Positions 8,935 through 18,771 of a DNA stretch of 41,980 bases are shown in pieces. The stretch covers positions 1-41,980 of the forward strand of contig JAGROY010000119.1 of the NCBI GenBank assembly GCA_020439995.1, in the 5' to 3' direction. The stretch is from Verrucomicrobiia bacterium. GTDB lineage: Bacteria; Verrucomicrobiota; Verrucomicrobiia; Verrucomicrobiales; DEV007. The notes under the pieces are model-generated. The model saw only the letters and a program-made list of their open reading frames with translations. It was not told where the DNA came from and ran no database searches. Positions within the stretch are counted from its first letter, which is position 1. Each line of letters opens with the position of its first letter. The position numbers and the translations under genes are program-made.

Positions 8935-10566
8935 TCAATCTACAAACCGCTGCGCAATCGGCATCCGTCTACCGGATCCAAAAGCTTTCGAAGTTACGCG
9001 CAATCCCGGAGCAGCCTGATGGCGCTTCCATTCGTTGATGTCCACCTGACGCGCGATCCAGCGCACCATTTCCGCATCGAATCCGCGGGCGATGATGTCT
9101 GATGCCGTCAGCGCCTTCTCCACATAGAGTTCCAGGATTTCATCTAACAATGGATACGGCGGCAACGAGTCTTCATCCTTCTGGTCCGGCCGAAGTTCGG
9201 CACTGGGTGCCTTATCAATTGTGTTCCACGGGATGATCTCGCTCTCTCGATTCACCCAGTGCGAGACGTCGTAGACAGTCATCTTCGGCAGATCGGAAAT
9301 GACGGCCAGACCGCCGCACATGTCGCCGTAAATCGTACAATAGCCGACGGCCAACTCGCTTTTGTTGCCAGTCGTGAGCAGGAGGTGTCCCAGCTTGTTG
9401 GAGATCGCCATCAAAATGACGCCGCGGATGCGCGCCTGCATATTTTCCTCGGCAAGATCTTCCGGACGGTCTCCAAAGATCGGACTGAGCAAGCCCTTAA
9501 AGGTATCGAAAGCATCTTTGATCGCCACGGTTTCGCAGCGGATACCAAGATTGCGCGCCAGCGCTTCGGAATCGGAAACGCTTCCACCAGACGAATACTG
9601 GCTCGGCATCGTAACCCCCATGACATTCTCCGGCCCAAGCGCTGCCGCTGCCACTGCCGCAGTCAGAGCGGAATCGATCCCACCGCTGAGCCCGACAAGC
9701 GCACTCTTGAATCCGCATTTGTGCAGGTAGTCCCGCAGCCCCGTTTTCAACGCGTTGAAGATCTCCTCGCTGCGATTCGCCTCGACGAAAGCTTGCCGCT
9801 CACCGGCCTGCAGATCCACCACCCTGACAGATTCCTCAAATCCCGGAAACTGCGCCACGACTTCGCCCTGCCCGTCTAGCACCAGCGAATTCCCGTCGAA
9901 CACAAGCCTGTCATTCCCACCAATCGAATTGCAGTAAACGATCGGCACCCTCACATTCCTGGCTACTACTGCAAGCATCGCGTGACGCTCGGATGGCTTT
10001 CCGGAATGAAATGGCGAGGCACTCAGATTCAACAGGACATCGATGCCCTGTTCCGCCAGCTTGGCTGGAGGATTGCGCACATAAAGTTTTGCCGGCAGGT
10101 GGTCTTCAGTCCAAATGTCCTCACAAATCGTGACACCAAAGCGCACACCATCCACCACGATCGGCTCGACAGTTTCGCTCGGTTGAAAGTAGCGCGCTTC
10201 ATCAAACACATCATAAGTCGGCAACAGGGATTTGTGAACAATCTCTGGTGCATGCCCTTTTCTCAAAACCGCCGCAGCATTGAATAATGGTGGACCGGCT
10301 CCAGTGTCATTGCGCGCGACAAATCCGACGACCAGCGGAATTTCCCCGACCTTTCCGGCGAGGTCATCAAGAACATCGAGGTTGCGCTGCACAAATCTCG
10401 ACTTGAAAACCAGATCCTGGGGCGGATAGCCCGTGATCGACAATTCTGGTGTAACGACAAGCGCAGCCCCCTGCCCTACCGCCAATTCGTAGGCATCCAT
10501 GATTTTTCCGGCGTTCCCGTTCAGGTCGCCCACAGTAGTATTGATCTGCGCTAAGCCAATTTTCAT
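8935..10566 (-). CDS. nadE: Glutamine-dependent NAD+ synthetase
   Basis: 543 residues from the ATG at 10566 (MKIGLAQINTTVGDLNGN), which matches the usual start of the family; the frame runs upstream to 10623. Residues ~1-255 are a nitrilase-type glutaminase domain: Glu in VTPELSITGYPPQDL, Lys in HKSLLPTYDVF, and the nucleophile Cys in VTICEDIWTED. Residues ~270-543 are the synthetase domain with the PP-loop GLSGGIDSALTAA and the adenylation block LLTTGNKSELAVGYCTIYGDMCGG. The enzyme converts deamido-NAD+ to NAD+ using ammonia from glutamine, the last step of NAD synthesis in the cytoplasm. The length is normal for the two-domain form. It is divergent from gmk with a spacer of about 130 bp. 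Confidence 0.96.
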   Translation of the reverse strand: MKIGLAQINTTVGDLNGNAGKIMDAYELAVGQGAALVVTPELSITGYPPQDLVFKSRFVQRNLDVLDDLAGKVGEIPLVVGFVARNDTGAGPPLFNAAAVLRKGHAPEIVHKSLLPTYDVFDEARYFQPSETVEPIVVDGVRFGVTICEDIWTEDHLPAKLYVRNPPAKLAEQGIDVLLNLSASPFHSGKPSERHAMLAVVARNVRVPIVYCNSIGGNDRLVFDGNSLVLDGQGEVVAQFPGFEESVRVVDLQAGERQAFVEANRSEEIFNALKTGLRDYLHKCGFKSALVGLSGGIDSALTAAVAAAALGPENVMGVTMPSQYSSGGSVSDSEALARNLGIRCETVAIKDAFDTFKGLLSPIFGDRPEDLAEENMQARIRGVILMAISNKLGHLLLTTGNKSELAVGYCTIYGDMCGGLAVISDLPKMTVYDVSHWVNRESEIIPWNTIDKAPSAELRPDQKDEDSLPPYPLLDEILELYVEKALTASDIIARGFDAEMVRWIARQVDINEWKRHQAAPGLRVTSKAFGSGRRMPIAQRFVD

Positions 10567-10695
10567 AACGTCGGTCACCGTAGCCACTTCATCGCTGCCG
10601 GGAAGCGGGAATTTCTCTCCCAATGATGAATATTGGACGGCATCCCAGAGTGGTTTTGCATTGAGTCTTCCACGAATCGCTAGTAGGTGACGACT

Positions 10696-11346
10696 ATGGG
10701 AAGCTCAGCGGCCAATCCGACCAGTAATGACGCCGTACAGCGGCGTGGAATCCTGTGTGTTGTTTCCGGGGCATCGGGCTCTGGCAAGACGACGCTATGC
10801 CATGCGTTGCGCGACCTCGAAGACTGCTACTACACGGTGTCGTGCACCACTCGGGCACCCCGTGGGGACGAAGTGAATGGAGTTCACTATCACTTTCTCA
10901 GCGATGAAGAATTTGTGCAAAAAATCGAGCAGGGTGAATTCCTTGAGCATGCCAACGTATTTGGTCGCCGATATGGAACGCTCAAAAGCGAGGTGATCCC
11001 TAACATTGAAACTGGACGTGACGTCGTCATGGATCTGGACATTCAGGGTGCTGCCCAGATTCGCGCCTGCGAAGATCCAGCGATCCGCGCGAGTCACATC
11101 GATGCTTTCATCCTCGTCCCCATGGCCGAACTTCGACGGCGTCTTGCAGAACGTGCGACCGAATCGCCTGAACAACTGGCCAAGCGACTGTCGGAAGCGC
11201 AGATCGAAACAGCTGCATGGAACCTATACCAATACGCCATCACGAGCACGGATCGCGAATCCGACCGGGCCGCAATGCGTGCGATCATCACGGCGGAACG
11301 CCACCGGGCAAGCAGGCTCACCCTGAACGACGGCTATCTCAAGTAA
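10696..11346 (+). CDS. gmk: Guanylate kinase
   Basis: 216 residues from the ATG at 10696; a GTG at 10687 would add three. The P-loop is SGASGSGKTT, followed by the GMP-binding region CTTRAPRGDEVNGVHYHFLS and EFLEHANVFGRRYGT, and the block DVVMDLDIQGAAQIR. The lid and C-terminal region (LAKRLSEAQIETAAW) are as expected. It phosphorylates GMP to GDP in nucleotide synthesis. The usual YDYVIVND stretch near the C-terminus reads YQYAITSTD here, a mild departure. A copy of the CTAACATTG 9-mer lies at 11000-11008. The 3' end overlaps the convergent DUF1553 gene by 13 bp. Confidence 0.93.
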   Translation: MGSSAANPTSNDAVQRRGILCVVSGASGSGKTTLCHALRDLEDCYYTVSCTTRAPRGDEVNGVHYHFLSDEEFVQKIEQGEFLEHANVFGRRYGTLKSEVIPNIETGRDVVMDLDIQGAAQIRACEDPAIRASHIDAFILVPMAELRRRLAERATESPEQLAKRLSEAQIETAAWNLYQYAITSTDRESDRAAMRAIITAERHRASRLTLNDGYLK

Positions 11347-14300
11347 ATGAATTCCTTGAGATTGAAAATGGAATGCGCCAGGTCGATCCATGGTTGCAAC
11401 GGATCGGACGATTCCTCTTCGCTGAGCTGCTTTAGTTCCCGCTCTTGCGCAGCAATGGTTGCTTCCAGATCATTGCGCCGCCCCAGTGACTCGGCTGTTA
11501 GCGCTGCGTCGACTTCCGCTCGGCTCACATAGTTCCCAGCTCCTTCCAGGCTTGCCGAAGCACGGATTTCTTCAGGTGTCAGGGCTCGATCGTAGAGGCG
11601 CGCTCGCGATATCTTTCCACCAAGCCAGCGCCCATCGCCCGAAGGTGAATGGCGTAGTCCGAGCAAAATGTGCGCCTTCCCTTTTTCAAAAGTCACCGGC
11701 CCATCCGCACGGTAGCCTTTCCCGTAAGGTTCGCCGCTCCGGTAACAGGTAATCGAGCCGTCGTCCTTATAGACAATGGCAATGCAAACCGAATCCCCCC
11801 CAGCCTCGTTCTCCGCAGATCCGCCATCGAAGTCACGCGTCCGCGCAAAGCCATTGCTGCCCGCCATCCATTTGCGCGGCTCGCGTTCGGCAAACACGAC
11901 CGCATCGAAAATCTCACCACCCATCGTTTCAATACTGATGGCTGCGCCACCACCCTGATTCAAATCATTCAGCTGCACCACAGCTTCGAGCGTTTTTTCG
12001 CGAAGATCTTGCTGCAAGGGAGACGAAACAGCGAAGGCTCCGGAACCATTCAGTTGCAGTTCGCCATTCTGAATAGCCGCACCGCCCTTCAATTCAAGAT
12101 CCAAGCTGCCGATCTGATCGCTCACTCCCTGAGGAAAATTCCAGGCAGCAATCGGATGCAAGTCTGCCGCCACCTCGCCCCCAGATTCGACCAATTGCTT
12201 CTTCGCAGCCAGCAGCCGTGACCTTACCGGCTCGATGATCTCAGCAAGTTCCTTGCGAGCCTGCACCAGGCTGGCCCGCCTTTCTTCAACCCGCGACTGC
12301 ACTTTCTGCACACGCTCTTTCGTCGCCATGAGAAATGCCTTCGCCGCTTTCTGCTCCGGCCCCGTCGGTTTACGTCCGAGCGCGGAAGTGAACATTTGCT
12401 CGATCCGACTCTCCTCGCCCAATCCTCCCAGGTGCTCGGCCCAGCTTCGCACAGCGTCGATGACAAATGGATCATTCATCATCGTGAGAGATTGCGCGGG
12501 AACATTGGAAGCGTCCCTCACCCCCTGCGTGCTGTTGGGCACGGGTGCATCGAATACACTCAAAAACGGATCGAGCGCATTGCGGATGACTCTAACGTAC
12601 ACACTTCTGCGCCCGCTCTTGCCATCGACAGCGGGTCCAAAAGGATCACGTTCGAGGAGTCCCGACACGGCGAGGATATTGTCACGAATGGCTTCGGCCT
12701 CCAACCGCCGGACTGCCCAGTGAGTAAGCAACTGATTGTCAGGGTCACGCTCAGCCACGCCTGCGGGAGCCTGCGAAGCACGCTGAAATGCCTGAGACGT
12801 GACCATGAGGCGCAGCATTGACTTCAGTGACCAACCATCGCTACGCATGCGTATGGCCAGATAATCGAGAAGCTCGGGGTGGGTCGGTTGTTTGCCCAAT
12901 CGACCGAAATTATCGGCAGTTGCGACAATCCCCTCGCCAAAAACGTGGTGCCAGAGCCGGTTGACGATCACCCGGGCTGCCAGAGGATTTCCATAGACGA
13001 TGTCTTCTGCAAGTTCGCGCCGTCCACTGCTGCCCTCCGGATACATCCGAGCGCCAAAGGCATCAAGAAACCTACGCGGAACCGGTTCCCCCGGCTGATT
13101 GTGGTCGCCGCGTTCGAACAGCGGCTGCATGACGGGCTCAGCCTCGATCACGCCGGGCGAACGCGTCGGGCCGTCAATCCCGCCCTCCAATTCACGAAAT
13201 TCTGCAACAAGCGGTGCCACCGACGGCAGGCCATCGAGTGTGTTTGGCAGCAAATTCATGCTGCAAAAATAATCGAGGAATCGGGCCTCTGAATCGGTGA
13301 GTGCGCCATCAGCCCCTTGCCCCCACTTGGTCACACAGCTCTCGATCACCTTCGCGTAAAGCCCCGCCAAGTCCTTCGCACATTCTGGTGGTGCCGCTTC
13401 AGCAGCAAGAAACAGGGGAGCTGTAGTCTCTGCCATGTGCTCTTTAGGAACCGGATCCCCTGCCCTTGCAAAAATCACCTCACTGAGGGCAACCCACGAT
13501 CGTTCCACATTGCTCCGGCCCAGCACTGGTGAGTCTGCGGCCGTGGCCACTTCGATGTGTGCCGTATCGCCTTTCCAGTAGCTGAGATCCCAGGTGCTCC
13601 ATTGCCAATTCCCGCCATCCAATCGCCCAACCGGATAGACCGTTCCATCTCTCGGATAGTGACGCACGACATAACGTACCAGCGAGGAACCCGATCCCGC
13701 AACTCTTACATACACACGAAAATCGTCATCGATCATCACCTTTGGAGATTCGAACACAGCACTATCCCGTGTGGTGAATTTGTGGGAAATCAACCCAGCC
13801 GGAAAGATTCCGCCAACGACCTGCTCCCCGTCAGCGTGCAAATGAAACTCTCCTGGAGTGTCACTGACCAGAGGATGATGGACACCTGTTCCATGGGCCA
13901 TCCATGCCATAGCGTCAGCCTGCTTACCAAGGTTCCATCGGTGCTTGTAAGGGAATTTCTTTTGCTGCTCCCACTGAGAATCACTCTCGCTCCAGGCCTT
14001 CTTCAGCTCGCCCCACTTCGACTTAAATTCCTTGCCCTCAGCATTCTGCAGCTGATTCCAAACGAACAGCGGATTCCCTGGATCGGTCGCGTTCTCGATC
14101 GCAGATTGCCAGGAGGCTTCTGGCTTCATCAGGTGGTCGACCACCGTCTCAGTCTTCCATGCAGCCGCCAATCGTCCGCGAATCATCCCCTTGACGCGTT
14201 GCATGACGGCATGGGGCCCATCCATGTGATCGGCAGCATCTACGGACAATGTGGCAGGACGACAGCTCGCCATCACACCAAACATCGCATAAAAATCCGC

Positions 14301-15419
14301 CTGGCTGATGGCGTCAAATTTGTGATTGTGGCAGCGTGCGCACGAAACCGTCAGCCCTAGAAAGCCTTTGCTGATCACATCGATTTGATTGTCCGTGAAA
14401 CGCACCAACTCATCGAGCGCATCTGTCGGGGCGAACCCGTGTTGCACCATGCGGTAGTGCGCGGTGCCCAGTGCGCTCTCATTGTGTCCGTCGATCAACC
14501 GTGGCGCCTCAAGGAGATCACCCGCGATGTGCTCACGCACCAGTTGATTGTATGGAATGTCGTCATTGAGTGCCCTGATAAGGTAGTCGCGGTATCTCCA
14601 GGCAAAAGGAATGGAAGGATCCCCTTCGCTCCCGTGGGATTCCGCGTAGCGGAACCAGTCCATCCAGTGCCTGGCCCAGCGCTCACCAAACGCGGTCGAT
14701 CCTAACATTGCCTCCACAAGCGCGCTCCAGGCATTGGGATCGCCGTCGTTCACAAATTTTTCCACATCTTCCGCAGTTGGCGGCAGCCCGGTGAGGACGA
14801 AACTGAGTCGACGAATCAACGTCCTGCGATCAGCCATCTCTGAGACACCCAGCCCGGCCGCCGTCTGCGCAGCGTCGAGAAATCGATCAACAGGATGCGC
14901 CCCGCTGGTCGCTGACATTTCAGGAACCGGCACCTCTTTCACCGGCTGAAAACTCCACCAGGTCTTGCGTTGTTCCATGACCGAGCTCCAATCGGTCGCC
15001 GCCGCGATCTCAGCGGCCGACGGCGGGGCATCACGGGGATCAGGTGCCCCCATCGCGATCCATTTTTCAAAATCCGCGATCACCGACGGCGTGAGCTGAA
15101 CCCCGGCCTTCGGCATTTTCAGGTCGCCGCCTTCGTGTTTGATGGCTGCGAGCAAGACGCTTTCTCCCGGATTTCCCGGCACCAGAACCACGCCATTCTC
15201 ACCACCTTTCAGCAGCGCCGCACGATGATCCAGCACAAGCCCGCCCTTCTGTTTGCCTGCTGTGGAATGACACTCGTAACACTCACTCGCAAGAATCGGA
15301 CGGATCTTCGACTCGAAAAACTCACGCTCCCCAGGAGTAATGCCCAGCGCCGGGACACAGCTGAGCAACACGAAAAAGAGGCGAATGGGGTAAGTGAACA
15401 GCACTGGAAGGTTTCTCAT
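11334..15419 (-). CDS. Planctomycete-type cytochrome c / DUF1549 / DUF1553 secreted protein with LamG-like domain
   Basis: 1361 residues from the ATG at 15419, whose product begins with a signal peptide (PIRLFFVLLSCVPALG); the frame opens six codons earlier. Near the N-terminus is a PSCyt1 c-type haem site, CYECH, in LASECYECHSTAGKQKGG. DUF1549 follows, with LIRRLSFVLTGLPPTAEDVE and the block WRYRDYLIRALNDDIPYNQ, and then a second CXXCH in CARCHNHKFDAI. A long central region precedes DUF1553 (ARVIVNRLWHHVFGEGIV). Residues ~1120-1300 resemble a LamG/concanavalin-like fold before a C-terminal coiled segment. Such proteins are abundant in Planctomycetes and Verrucomicrobia and probably act on complex polysaccharide with haem-linked redox chemistry, which remains poorly defined. 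Usually a DUF1501 gene follows; none is here. Confidence 0.9.
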   Translation of the reverse strand: MRNLPVLFTYPIRLFFVLLSCVPALGITPGEREFFESKIRPILASECYECHSTAGKQKGGLVLDHRAALLKGGENGVVLVPGNPGESVLLAAIKHEGGDLKMPKAGVQLTPSVIADFEKWIAMGAPDPRDAPPSAAEIAAATDWSSVMEQRKTWWSFQPVKEVPVPEMSATSGAHPVDRFLDAAQTAAGLGVSEMADRRTLIRRLSFVLTGLPPTAEDVEKFVNDGDPNAWSALVEAMLGSTAFGERWARHWMDWFRYAESHGSEGDPSIPFAWRYRDYLIRALNDDIPYNQLVREHIAGDLLEAPRLIDGHNESALGTAHYRMVQHGFAPTDALDELVRFTDNQIDVISKGFLGLTVSCARCHNHKFDAISQADFYAMFGVMASCRPATLSVDAADHMDGPHAVMQRVKGMIRGRLAAAWKTETVVDHLMKPEASWQSAIENATDPGNPLFVWNQLQNAEGKEFKSKWGELKKAWSESDSQWEQQKKFPYKHRWNLGKQADAMAWMAHGTGVHHPLVSDTPGEFHLHADGEQVVGGIFPAGLISHKFTTRDSAVFESPKVMIDDDFRVYVRVAGSGSSLVRYVVRHYPRDGTVYPVGRLDGGNWQWSTWDLSYWKGDTAHIEVATAADSPVLGRSNVERSWVALSEVIFARAGDPVPKEHMAETTAPLFLAAEAAPPECAKDLAGLYAKVIESCVTKWGQGADGALTDSEARFLDYFCSMNLLPNTLDGLPSVAPLVAEFRELEGGIDGPTRSPGVIEAEPVMQPLFERGDHNQPGEPVPRRFLDAFGARMYPEGSSGRRELAEDIVYGNPLAARVIVNRLWHHVFGEGIVATADNFGRLGKQPTHPELLDYLAIRMRSDGWSLKSMLRLMVTSQAFQRASQAPAGVAERDPDNQLLTHWAVRRLEAEAIRDNILAVSGLLERDPFGPAVDGKSGRRSVYVRVIRNALDPFLSVFDAPVPNSTQGVRDASNVPAQSLTMMNDPFVIDAVRSWAEHLGGLGEESRIEQMFTSALGRKPTGPEQKAAKAFLMATKERVQKVQSRVEERRASLVQARKELAEIIEPVRSRLLAAKKQLVESGGEVAADLHPIAAWNFPQGVSDQIGSLDLELKGGAAIQNGELQLNGSGAFAVSSPLQQDLREKTLEAVVQLNDLNQGGGAAISIETMGGEIFDAVVFAEREPRKWMAGSNGFARTRDFDGGSAENEAGGDSVCIAIVYKDDGSITCYRSGEPYGKGYRADGPVTFEKGKAHILLGLRHSPSGDGRWLGGKISRARLYDRALTPEEIRASASLEGAGNYVSRAEVDAALTAESLGRRNDLEATIAAQERELKQLSEEESSDPLQPWIDLAHSIFNLKEFIYLR

Positions 15420-15716
15420 CGGGAACCATGCGACCATACGGATGAGAGCCGACTGAAAGCAAGTCCTTCGGTAGCCACGTTGGCGCGAAGTTGAAGAAAT
15501 GAAGCATTGCCCCGATCATGGCTGAGTCCCCACTGTTGGCTTTGCTATTCATCGACGCAGATCAGGTCGCGGATTTGATGCGCATCCTTACTCCCTCCGG
15601 TTCGGACAAGTATGAACCCCGAGATTGAGCAACAGCGATAGAGCGGTGAAGATGGCAACGATCCGCTAGAGCCTGGCAGCGGTTGACTCCCCACTTAGCA
15701 ACGTTTAGCTTCCACG

Positions 15717-17136
15717 ATGGACTCCGAACCAATGGCCCCACTCGTTCTGCAGCTAGCGTCCTTATTCATTGCCTCGCTTCTCTTTTGCTCCTGCGAGAAT
15801 CGGAAGAGCGATGAGCGGCGGGCTGATTCAGAAAACTCCAGTTTGCCCAGAGTTCCTATCCCTGAAGAGGAATCCGTCAGCGAGGAGGAATCTCCAGGGC
15901 GCTACGGGGTTCCGCCAGAGAAGGTGAACGGAATTGTCGCTAAAATCCTTTCTGCGGGTACCATAAACGACGAGATCCTATCGGGAATATCAAGCGAAGA
16001 CGCTGAGACGCTCGAGCTGGTCGATTAGCTTTCAAAGAAGGACGTCTCCCTTGCTTTACGTTTGGTGGAGGCGATGGCGATTGAAGACATCATCCTTACT
16101 AAAACGTTTTTTGGCGCCGCTCTGAGGGGTGGCAACGACTATGATGTTGATGGAACTGCTAAATTGATTATCTCTCTCTTTACCGAAAGCGGTGAGTACG
16201 AAGGACTCTCCACATTGGCTCAAGCTAAAGGACAACACCATGGTTTAGAGATCGCACAGAACCTTTTAGCGCTGCCCCCAGGCGAGAACCGCCGAGGCCT
16301 GATGGCCAATTTAGCAGAGCAATCGGGCAAAAATGGCATTTCCGATGTCTAGGATTGGACCCGCTCCAACGTTGACGCGCCTGACGAGAGGGAGTCGATT
16401 GTGGAGGGCTTGAAATACGCAGCACACTCCCTCCCATTTAGCGAGCTAACGAACCAGCTGGATAAAGTCCACCACAACGAACTGCGAGCTTCCATTGCAA
16501 CTTCGTTGGGCTCGGATTTGGCGAGGAATTCACAAAAAACAGCCGAACAGGGACTGAATCAACTTGTGCAGGAATTCTCTGGCGACCGGCAGTTCGTAGA
16601 CATCGTTCACGGCTTCGTCGGCACCCTGTCTCAGGTGCAACCGTCAAAGCTTCAAGAAATGCTTTCGGACGGCTCCATTCCAGAAGGTAATCGAGACTAT
16701 GCTTACAGGATATTGGCACAGAATCTCTCACGAAACAGCAAGCAGAGTGTGCTTGAGTGGCTGGTCGAAGACGAGTCTGACTATTCAAACGCAGCCTTCG
16801 GTAACACTTACAGGAGTTGGCTCAGATCCGAATCCACTCCTGCTGAAAGCTGGGTACGCGCTCTCGATGCCGGCAACAAGAGGGATAGGGCGGTTGCGGT
16901 TACGATCGAACATTACCTCCCCAAAAGGGACGCCGAATTTGTCAATGCGATTGAGTGGTTAGATGAGATTTCCGACGGGGCTCTGTATCAGGAAAAGGCT
17001 CTGCGTATTGCCTGGAACTTGGATAAGATTGATCCTGCCGCAGCCACTGATTTTGCCAAAAACTCTACCACACGAGAGTGCGCGACAAGCTGTGCAAGAT
17101 ATGCTGGAGGGACGTAATGCCTCGGCCAAGCCCTAA
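15717..17136 (+). pseudogene. Broken gene for a membrane-anchored or lipoprotein helical-solenoid repeat protein
   Basis: One frame can be read from the ATG at 15717 through two in-frame TAG stops (16026-16028 and 16350-16352) to about 17060. There is an N-terminal hydrophobic leader with Cys residues (FIASLLFCSCENRK, possibly a lipobox). Helical repeats such as ARNSQKTAEQGLNQLVQEF and PSKLQEMLSDGSIPEGNRDY resemble the repeats of the intact proteins at 22012-23409 and 23399-25327. Both stops fit CAG (Gln) to TAG changes, giving VDQLSKKDV and DVQDWTRS. At a run of five A (17058-17062) the frame shifts by one: the other frame continues as LPHESARQAVQDMLEGRN and ends at a TAA at 17134-17136, where the paralogue also ends its last repeat. 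Two nonsense changes plus a frameshift make decay more likely than recoding. Expression of a fragment cannot be excluded. Confidence 0.8.
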
Positions 17137-17280
17137 CCGTTCCGTCCAATCGTCGAAATGGCTTGGATCCATCGGCACGATCAGATAGCTTCCCATCCAC
17201 AGAATTGGCAGATCAAACTCTGCCAATCGCTCGACATTGGCAGACGGTTTACATACAATGGCTGAGATGTAGTGTCCCAT
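17131..17280 (-). pseudogene. Possible 5' fragment of an unrelated small gene
   Basis: Starting at an ATG at 17280, about 50 residues read like a genuine protein start (MGHYISAIVCKPSANVERLA, then a hydrophobic stretch ILWMGSYLIVPMD and DPSHFDDWTERLG). I recall MGHYISA as a common beginning of small bacterial hypothetical proteins, but cannot name a family. Beyond about 17131 the frame only runs antisense to the end of the solenoid pseudogene and stops at 17065, so the 3' part appears lost. This would fit a junction of two decaying genes. The evidence is limited to sequence character; it may also be chance. Confidence 0.35.
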
Positions 17281-17430
17281 CGGTTCAGATACCTTCCCGA
17301 CCTGTCAGGGAATTTTCAGATGCGATTGCTGCTCCAAGGGATCGGCCAGTCAGCAACTTTCACAAATGCTTGCGCTCATCATCGACAGGCATCAGTATCC
17401 GTAAACATTATCGTTTCTGGAGGATTCTAC

Positions 17431-18771
17431 GTGATCAAAATTCCAATCTACAGGAAGCTGAAAAACTTGATCTGCCTGGTGATTGCAGTGCCGATCGCGT
17501 CCGGCCTGTCTGAAGCTGAAGCGCAGGAGTCAGAGCTGGAGCGCTTGATTTACTCTTACGGAAATCTCGAAACAGCAGCCGGAATTGGGGTTCGCGAGGA
17601 AAAGGAAGTGGACGGAACAACCGTTCTCAATCTCTGGCTTTCGGAGTTCGAAGGTGCACAGGCGACCACGATCGAATTGTCCAACCCGCACATGACGATG
17701 GCTGATCGCGCCGGGAATCTTTACATTGCCGACAAGGAATCCCATAGCATTCTGAAGGTCGATACTCAGGGCGTCGTCACTACCGTGGCGGGAACGCACG
17801 GCCCAGGGTTCAATGGTGATACCGGCAACGCCACTGCGATGCACTTGAACTTCCCTAATGGTCTCCATGTCCTCCCTGACGGAACGTTCTACATTCTCGA
17901 TCTGTTCAATCGGCGCGTGCGCCGGGTGGATCGCAGGGGTGCAATGACAACGGTTCTGGAGGACGCTACGGGCTTCGGCCCAGGTCGTGGGCTTTGGGTC
18001 AGTCCTGACGAAACCACTATTTTCTACAATGGCACCGGCCGGGTCATGCGCTGGACGGCGGAAACCGGAAGCATGGAATTCGCGTCAGGATTCGCAGATC
18101 CGGGGAACATTGCTGTGGATGCAGAGGGCAATCTGTTCGTCACGGACCGTGGCGCACACGTCGTGTACCGGATTCAACCGAACGGTTCCCGTACGATCAT
18201 CGCGGGCGACGGCAGCGACAATGAGCCGGTCGATGGAAGCCCTGCCACAAGTATCGGACTTGAAGACGTCCGCGGAATTGCGCTCCGTCCCGACGGCAGC
18301 TTCTTCCTCTGCACGCAAAAAGGCGGTGATGTAGTCTTTGTCGACAGCAGGGGCATCGCGACAGCCCTGATTCGTGGCACCCGCTCGGGCAACACCCATG
18401 AAGGCGATGGCTTGCCACTCGAATCACCAGGCGAGAAAATCAGCGAGCCCAGGGCGGTTACGCTTGCTCCCAGTGGCGACCTCATCATCACCACCAACGA
18501 CAACGGGTTCATCCGTGTCGTCCGCGCTATCCCCGCACCTGAAGGCTTGACTGCTTCGTTCGGAAACCCTGGAAACCTCACATTTGACTGGCAGCCGACC
18601 GAAGGCATTGCCGTCGACATCGAACATTCCACCTCACTCCGCAAATGGTCACTGCTCGACGACGCAACGAGTCTTACCACCGGCCACTTCGAGGTGGAAC
18701 AGGAAGGCAGTCTTGATGCGGCCAGCTACTTCCGGCTGCGCCCTCACCGTCCCTATCCTGGCGACGAGTAG
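17431..18771 (+). CDS. Secreted NHL-repeat beta-propeller protein
   Basis: 447 residues from the GTG at 17431, chosen because a good Shine-Dalgarno (TGGAGG) sits 8 bp upstream and the product then begins with a basic region and signal peptide (LKNLICLVIAVPIASGLSEA). The frame extends to 17272, but that part is not protein-like. Residues ~75-390 hold five or six NHL-type blades, e.g. MADRAGNLYIADKESHSILK, AVDAEGNLFVTDRGAHVVYR and ALRPDGSFFLCTQKGGDVVF. The last ~70 residues form a beta-sandwich tail (FDWQPTEGIAVDIEHSTSLR) like that of the protein at 4555. NHL propellers are usually binding platforms; no catalytic residues are evident. The 3' end overlaps the convergent symporter gene by 19 bp. 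Unlike most genes here it has a clear ribosome binding site. Confidence 0.85.
   Translation: MIKIPIYRKLKNLICLVIAVPIASGLSEAEAQESELERLIYSYGNLETAAGIGVREEKEVDGTTVLNLWLSEFEGAQATTIELSNPHMTMADRAGNLYIADKESHSILKVDTQGVVTTVAGTHGPGFNGDTGNATAMHLNFPNGLHVLPDGTFYILDLFNRRVRRVDRRGAMTTVLEDATGFGPGRGLWVSPDETTIFYNGTGRVMRWTAETGSMEFASGFADPGNIAVDAEGNLFVTDRGAHVVYRIQPNGSRTIIAGDGSDNEPVDGSPATSIGLEDVRGIALRPDGSFFLCTQKGGDVVFVDSRGIATALIRGTRSGNTHEGDGLPLESPGEKISEPRAVTLAPSGDLIITTNDNGFIRVVRAIPAPEGLTASFGNPGNLTFDWQPTEGIAVDIEHSTSLRKWSLLDDATSLTTGHFEVEQEGSLDAASYFRLRPHRPYPGDE

Noticed and set aside
10567..10623. Extended N-terminus of NAD synthetase
   Set aside because: The family begins at MKIGLAQIN; the extra residues are not conserved in type.
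13557..14360. 267-codon plus-strand frame within the DUF1549/DUF1553 gene
   Set aside because: No protein-like character; the minus-strand frame is continuous for 4 kb with haem sites and domains.
15717..17136. Programmed stop-codon readthrough of the repeat gene
   Set aside because: The additional frameshift at 17058-17062 and the lack of a structured context after the TAG codons favour decay.
17272..17430. N-terminal extension of the NHL protein
   Set aside because: The segment lacks protein character, whereas the GTG at 17431 has a TGGAGG site and a signal peptide.
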